10,027 bases of DNA from Betaproteobacteria bacterium RIFCSPLOWO2_02_FULL_68_150. GTDB taxonomy: Bacteria; Pseudomonadota; Gammaproteobacteria; Burkholderiales; SG8-39. The stretch lies in NCBI GenBank assembly GCA_001771975.1, contig MERE01000141.1, positions 1 to 10,027 on the forward strand. Reading direction: 5' to 3'. A program made the translations under genes and the position numbers. The notes beneath the pieces are model-generated. The model was not told the origin of the DNA and ran no database searches. It saw only the letters and a program-made list of their open reading frames with translations. Below, piece by piece: positions 6,108 through 10,027 of this stretch (within the stretch, counting starts at the first letter, position 1; each line of letters begins with the position of its first letter).

Positions 6108-7087
6108 TGCGCGGCACGCAGCGCCGCGGCGAGATCCATCACCGCCGCGGCGTAGAAGCTCGAGCGGTTGTAGCGCGTGAGGACATAGAAATTGGCCAAT
6201 CCGATGCGGTACTCCTTGGGCGCGTCGCCGTTTTCCAGTTCGATCAATGCGGCACGCGCTTCGGCGGGCAGGCCATCGACCCGCACTCCCGCTTTCGTCA
6301 GCTCCGCGACCGGGTGCCTGGGATCGACGCTGCCGTCGGCGAACGGCTTGTACCCCTCGCCGCTGACGCTCGCCGCAGCCATCACGGGCGCATTGGCCTG
6401 CCAGCCGTGCTGGTTGAGAAAATTGCCGACGCTGCCGATGGCGTCCGCTGCGCTCGCGCGCAGGTCGACGATGCCGTCGTGGTCGTAATCGAGCGCATAC
6501 CGCAGGTAGCTGCCCGGCATGAATTGCGGGATGCCGATGGCACCGGCGTACGAGCCGCGCATGGAGAAGACGTCGATTCCGGATTCGCGCGCGAGCAGCA
6601 GGTAATTGACGAGCTCGCCGCGAAAAAAATCCCGGCGCGGGGGGTAGTCGAACGCCAGCGTGGCGAGCGCATCCACGACGCGCCAGCGCCCCGTATTGCG
6701 GCCATAGAAGGTCTCGACGCCGAGAATCGACACGATGACTTCCGCCGGGACGCCGAACTCGCGCTGCGCGCGCTCGAGCGCATCCGCGTGCGCGCTCCAG
6801 AACCGCTCGCCCGCCTGGATGCGGCGGTCGTTGACGAAGATCGCGCGGTACGCATCCCACGGCCGCCGGTCCATCGGCGCCGGGGGCTGAATCGCATTCA
6901 GGATCGCGGGCTCGCGGCGCGCCCGCGCGAACACGTAGTCGAGCTCGCGCTCCACGAAACGATGACGCTCGACCATCTCGCGGATGAAGGCGCGCACTTC
7001 GGGGCGTGATGCGAACGGCGCCGACGCCGCGGCCTGCGCTGCCGGTGCGCACGCGATCAGGATGCCGAGAATCACGGCTCGCGTCAT
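6089..7087 (-). CDS. mltB: Lytic murein transglycosylase B (MltB/Slt35 family)
   Basis: The ATG at 7087 overlaps the stop of the transglutaminase gene (ATGA) and has TGAGGT 4 bases upstream, so the longer open frame behind it is rejected. The 332-residue product has an export signal at its N-terminus; LIAC (10-13) could be a lipobox, or cleavage may fall after AQA (17-19). The catalytic block GVETFYGR (123-130) gives Glu125, equivalent to the acid/base Glu of MltB. AGAIGIPQFMPGSY (181-194) is a second family block. DYDHDGIVD (200-208) is an intact EF-hand-like calcium loop as in E. coli Slt35, followed by DAIGSVGNFLNQHGW. The enzyme cleaves the MurNAc-GlcNAc bond with formation of 1,6-anhydroMurNAc in the periplasm. 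The last 19 bases overlap the 3' end of nlpD on the other strand. It is the third gene of the envelope operon. Confidence 0.94.
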   Translation of the reverse strand: MTRAVILGILIACAPAAQAAASAPFASRPEVRAFIREMVERHRFVERELDYVFARARREPAILNAIQPPAPMDRRPWDAYRAIFVNDRRIQAGERFWSAHADALERAQREFGVPAEVIVSILGVETFYGRNTGRWRVVDALATLAFDYPPRRDFFRGELVNYLLLARESGIDVFSMRGSYAGAIGIPQFMPGSYLRYALDYDHDGIVDLRASAADAIGSVGNFLNQHGWQANAPVMAAASVSGEGYKPFADGSVDPRHPVAELTKAGVRVDGLPAEARAALIELENGDAPKEYRIGLANFYVLTRYNRSSFYAAAVMDLAAALRAAHQPGGR

Positions 7088-9063
7088 GCCAACCTCAGGA
7101 CGCGCACGCACTGTGCCAGCTCGCCGATGCGCTCGGGGTGGCGTCCCCTGCCGTAGCGCAGCTCGACGTATAACGCAGCGATGTGCCGGATCGGGCCGCT
7201 CGCGCCGGGCATGCGCTGCGCGGCACGCTCGGAGTAGTCGCGCGGACCTTCGTGCGGCCGGCGCTCCACGCCGCGCGACGCGAGCTTGCGGCAGAACGAC
7301 TGCCACGCGCTCTGCACCGGGTCCGGGCGCGCACGGCGTCGCAGCGACCACGCCAGCAGAAGCAGCGCGATCGCGCCGAGCGCCGCGGCGAGCGCGACCG
7401 CCAGGTCGCGCCAGTCCGCGCCTTCGACGCCGAGCCACGACATGAACTCGCGTTGCCGCTCCGGGTTGTAGCCCAGCACGCGCAGGTTCCATTGGTGCAC
7501 CAGGGCCTCCCAGCTGTGGCGCAGGCCGCGCAGCCACTCCAGCTGCGGGCGCATGAGCAAAGGCAGCCCGGCGCCCGCCGGCACCGAGCGCGCCAGCCCG
7601 AAGTCGAGGCGGCCCGGGACCGCCGCCGCGGTTGGATCGACGCGCGTCCAGCCGCGGCCCGCCAGGTGCACTTCGACCCAAGCGTGCGCGTCCGACTGCC
7701 GGACGGTCAGGATGCCGTCGATCGGATTGGGGTCGCCACCGAGATATCCGGTGACTACGCGCGCGGGGACGCCGGCAGCGCGCATCAGATACGCGAATGC
7801 CGATGCGAAGTGCTCACAGAAGCCGCTGCGCGTGACAAAAAGGAACTCGTCCACTGCATCGCGGCCGAGCAGCGGGGGTTCGAGCGTGTAGCTGAACTTC
7901 GCGTTGCGAAAATACCCGACTGCGCGCAGCAGCAGATCCTCGGCGTCGCGCGCATCGCGCCGCCACTCGGCGGCCAGCGCCATGGCGCGCGGGTTGTAAT
8001 CGTCCGGCAGGCGCAGCGCGCGCCGCAGCAGCGCTTCGCGTTCATGCACCTCCGTGTGGCCGTCCGCAACCGAGACCATGTCGTAGCGCAGGCGAGAGCG
8101 CACCGGCAGGACCGAGACGAGCTGCCGATCCACCGTGAAATTGGCGTTGGCGGGGCGTTGCGCCGGGGTCTCGAGCGCGAACAACCAGTTGCGCTGATGC
8201 GGTTCGAGCAGCATGGCGTAGCGGTAGTTCCGGCCTCCCTGCGGCGCGGGCGGTGGCTCGATCAGCAGCGCCGGCCCGGCGCGCCAGTTGCGGCCATCGA
8301 AGTCCCACAGTACCGGGCCACGCCAATAGCGCTGCCGGGGCGAGGGAATCGCTCCCGCAAATTCTGCCCGGAAAACCAGCGCGTCGGACTGCGCCAGCTC
8401 GGAGACGTTGCCCGGTGACATCGTGTCGGACAATCCCGTGACGCCCGACTGCGCGTCCTGGGGCAGCCCCCACATCGGCCCTGGCACGCGGGGAAACAGC
8501 AGGAACAGCACCAGTGCGGCGGGCGCGGCATGCGCCAGCAACAACGCGCTGCTGCGCAGATTGGCGCGCAACGGCCGGCCCGGGGCGCTGCAGCCTACGA
8601 GCGTAACCGTGATCGCGGCCAGAGCCGCGACCATCAGCAGTGCCGTGGGAATGCTTTGCGAATAGAGAAAATTGGTGATGAGGAGGAAGCAGCACACGAA
8701 AGCGACCACCGCTGCGTCGCGATGCGTGCGCGTCTCGAGGAGCTTCAGCCCCGAGAACAGCACCAGCAGCACGATGCCCGGCACGCGGCCGAAAAGCATC
8801 CGGTATTGCAGCCAGATCGCGAGCACTGCGGCCATCGTAATGAGAAGCAGCAGGGTGCGGCGCGGCAGCGGCCAGTGGTTGAGCAGCGCCGCGGCGCGCC
8901 ACGCATACAGTCCCAGCGTCAGGAGCGTGACCCACCACGGTGCGCGCAAGGCGTGCGGCGCGGCTACCAGGAGCAGCGCGAGGATCAGGCCCGCGAGTTC
9001 GCGCCCGCCGACCGCCCTGAGTTCTGGCGCCAGCGGGTGAGCGGCAGGGAGCAGGGTAGTCAC
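7084..9063 (-). CDS. TgpA-like membrane transglutaminase (DUF3488, transglutaminase-like and DUF4129-like regions)
   Basis: GTG at 9063 overlaps the stop of the DUF58 gene (GTGA); no Shine-Dalgarno is seen, so coupling is likely. The frame is open further upstream, but only inside the DUF58 gene. The 659-residue protein has about six or seven hydrophobic segments between residues 22 and 190 (DUF3488/TgpA N-terminal region), a large periplasmic part with the transglutaminase-like core, one more membrane segment near 553-572, and a cytosolic C-terminal part (585-655) like DUF4129. The catalytic triad is complete: Cys416 in SGFCEHFASAFAYL, His460 in DAHAWVEV and Asp476 in WTRVDPTAA. TgpA is described in Pseudomonas aeruginosa as an essential membrane protein with a periplasmic transglutaminase domain; its substrate is not known to me. 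DUF58-TgpA pairs, often with a MoxR ATPase, are common. Confidence 0.92.
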   Translation of the reverse strand: MTTLLPAAHPLAPELRAVGGRELAGLILALLLVAAPHALRAPWWVTLLTLGLYAWRAAALLNHWPLPRRTLLLLITMAAVLAIWLQYRMLFGRVPGIVLLVLFSGLKLLETRTHRDAAVVAFVCCFLLITNFLYSQSIPTALLMVAALAAITVTLVGCSAPGRPLRANLRSSALLLAHAAPAALVLFLLFPRVPGPMWGLPQDAQSGVTGLSDTMSPGNVSELAQSDALVFRAEFAGAIPSPRQRYWRGPVLWDFDGRNWRAGPALLIEPPPAPQGGRNYRYAMLLEPHQRNWLFALETPAQRPANANFTVDRQLVSVLPVRSRLRYDMVSVADGHTEVHEREALLRRALRLPDDYNPRAMALAAEWRRDARDAEDLLLRAVGYFRNAKFSYTLEPPLLGRDAVDEFLFVTRSGFCEHFASAFAYLMRAAGVPARVVTGYLGGDPNPIDGILTVRQSDAHAWVEVHLAGRGWTRVDPTAAAVPGRLDFGLARSVPAGAGLPLLMRPQLEWLRGLRHSWEALVHQWNLRVLGYNPERQREFMSWLGVEGADWRDLAVALAAALGAIALLLLAWSLRRRARPDPVQSAWQSFCRKLASRGVERRPHEGPRDYSERAAQRMPGASGPIRHIAALYVELRYGRGRHPERIGELAQCVRVLRLA

Positions 9064-10025
9064 GGCGTGCCGAACAGCGCGAGCGCCTGCAGGCAAGCCG
9101 TGCAGTGCGCATCGCCGCGCGCGGGCGCGATGTCCTGCCCGGGCAACCGCAATCCATAGCGCGCACCGGTGCGCTCGGCAGCCAGCACCCACCCCGCGAG
9201 GCGCGACAGCCGCGCCTCGGTATCGAGACCGGCCGGCAGCTGTTCCCACTCCAGCCACAACTCCGTCGCCGCGTCACCCGAGAACTGCTTGGTGAGCAGA
9301 TTGTCGCTGCGGGCAAAAACCTTCCACGCCATGTGGCGAGGCGAGTCGGAGCGCTGATAGCCGCGCAAGCCGGAAAAATCGTCATTGCCCGACCCCAGGG
9401 CACGCGCCGCGCCCGTCCCCGCATGCAGACCGGCGGGAGGCAAGGGGGCGCGCTCGGGCCGCGGATACACGACGCAGCCCGCATCGGGCTCGATGTAGCT
9501 CCAGGAGCGGTACCAGCCGAGCGGAAACCGGGTCTCGAGCATGACGCGGCCCAGGGCGAGGCGCCCTCGGCGCGCCGCCGGCACCGCGAGCACGGCTTCG
9601 GTGAGCGCCCCGGCAGGCACATGCACCACGAGTTGTGCGCCGCTGGCGAGGTGGCGCAACAGGATTGCGGGGCGATCGAAGCGCGCGCGATTTTCGAGAT
9701 AGAGTCGGAACTGCGCCGCTTCGCCGGCGAATACCGGTTCGGCGCGCCCGGCGCTGACCGAGAGCAAGGCGAGGTTTCGCGCCGTGTGCACCATGCCGGC
9801 AAGCCCGATCCCGGCGAGCGCAAAGGCCAGCACGAAGCCGAGCGCCAGCGCGTAGTTGATCGAACCGAGCAGCAGCAGGCCGAGGGTCGCCGCGAACATC
9901 CACCCGAGGCGAGTGGGAACGATGTAGACGCGGCGATGCCGCAGCAGCACCGCGCCACGCTCCGGCGGCGTGAAACCATAGAACCAGTTCAGCAACCGAG
10001 GATTCGGACGCGGCGCGCGCAGCAT
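9060..10025 (-). CDS. DUF58 domain-containing membrane-anchored protein
   Basis: The ATG at 10025 has only two bases of window before it, so a start slightly further upstream cannot be excluded; MLRAPRP followed by RRVYIVPTRLGWMF resembles the usual N-terminus of these proteins. The product has 321 residues, two adjacent membrane segments (about 41-57 and 59-80), a beta-rich middle, and the DUF58 core GSGNDDFSGLRGYQ.SDSPRHMAWK (211-235), where Ser227 stands in for the usual Gly of the GDSPR motif, then ARSDNLLTKQF (238-248). DUF58 proteins have a partial von Willebrand A-like fold and are normally encoded with MoxR ATPases; the function is presumed to be in envelope assembly or protein maturation. 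The stop overlaps the GTG of the TgpA-like gene by 4 bases. A moxR gene would be expected upstream, outside the window. Confidence 0.9.
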   Translation of the reverse strand: MLRAPRPNPRLLNWFYGFTPPERGAVLLRHRRVYIVPTRLGWMFAATLGLLLLGSINYALALGFVLAFALAGIGLAGMVHTARNLALLSVSAGRAEPVFAGEAAQFRLYLENRARFDRPAILLRHLASGAQLVVHVPAGALTEAVLAVPAARRGRLALGRVMLETRFPLGWYRSWSYIEPDAGCVVYPRPERAPLPPAGLHAGTGAARALGSGNDDFSGLRGYQRSDSPRHMAWKVFARSDNLLTKQFSGDAATELWLEWEQLPAGLDTEARLSRLAGWVLAAERTGARYGLRLPGQDIAPARGDAHCTACLQALALFGTP

Positions 10026-10027
10026 CT

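Noticed and set aside
6094..6116. TGCCGC/GCGGCA inverted repeat as a terminator between nlpD and mltB
   Set aside because: Six-base stem with an 11-base loop inside two coding regions and no T-tract; easily explained by chance in G+C-rich DNA.
6122..6153. Repeated CGCCGCGGCG near the 3' end of mltB
   Set aside because: It encodes alanine-rich helix in MltB; codon bias explains it.
5015..7009. Long + strand open frame spanning nlpD and antisense to mltB
   Set aside because: Low-complexity Arg-rich product; NlpD motifs and MltB motifs are in other frames.
7084..9258. Extended N-terminus of the TgpA-like protein back to 9258
   Set aside because: The extra 65 residues are Arg/Ala-rich and lie inside the DUF58 coding region; the GTGA overlap at 9060-9063 is the natural start.
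8042..9979. Long - strand open frame of about 645 codons across the DUF58 and TgpA-like genes
   Set aside because: Same strand but another frame; no recognisable motif, while the DUF58 and transglutaminase motifs lie in the other two frames.
1..10027. Mobile element, CRISPR, toxin-antitoxin or defence genes
   Set aside because: No transposase, integrase, spaced direct repeats, tRNA attachment site or defence motif seen; the gene content is chromosomal core.

Overview
The window is dense, clearly G+C-rich bacterial chromosome from a Gram-negative. It holds outer-envelope genes (an NlpD-type lipoprotein, an MltB-type transglycosylase), the surE-pcm-nlpD gene order, and a fused MaoC/phosphotransacylase. 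Together with an ATP-independent overall style of short gaps and stop/start overlaps, this points to a proteobacterium, most likely a betaproteobacterium. That assignment is inference; there is no rRNA or other direct marker. No tRNA, rRNA, insertion sequence, integrase, phage gene or CRISPR array was seen.

Left part (1-2668, + strand): the 3' bulk of a bifunctional enoyl-CoA hydratase/phosphate acyltransferase gene (start lies just before the window), a 92-residue conserved-looking protein of unknown function 4 bases later, and a medium-chain reductase resembling the 2-enoyl thioester reductases (ETR/MECR). These look like an acyl-CoA handling group: hydration or dehydration of enoyl-CoA, reduction of enoyl-CoA, and exchange of CoA for phosphate. 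A perfect 7-bp hairpin closes this group and overlaps the end of the convergent next gene.

Middle (2678-6107): a YegS/DagK-type lipid kinase on the - strand, then a 138-base divergent intergenic region with a heptamer tandem repeat, two small inverted repeats and a good -10 box, then surE-pcm-nlpD on the + strand with both junctions overlapping (GTGA and TGATG). This trio handles stationary-phase or repair functions (nucleotide phosphatase, isoaspartyl repair) plus an activator of cell-separating amidases. In many proteobacteria rpoS follows nlpD; here it does not.

Right part (6089-10025, - strand): DUF58 protein, TgpA-like membrane transglutaminase and MltB-type lytic transglycosylase, each overlapping the next by 4 bases (GTGA, ATGA), so read as one translationally coupled envelope operon whose promoter lies beyond the window. 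mltB and nlpD converge and overlap by 19 bases.

Most of the window is recognisable housekeeping or envelope biology. I did not find a clearly new system. The best leads are the unknown 92-residue protein, the MaoC-PTA/enoyl-reductase pairing, the coupling of a lytic transglycosylase to the DUF58-TgpA pair, and the loss of the nlpD-rpoS linkage.
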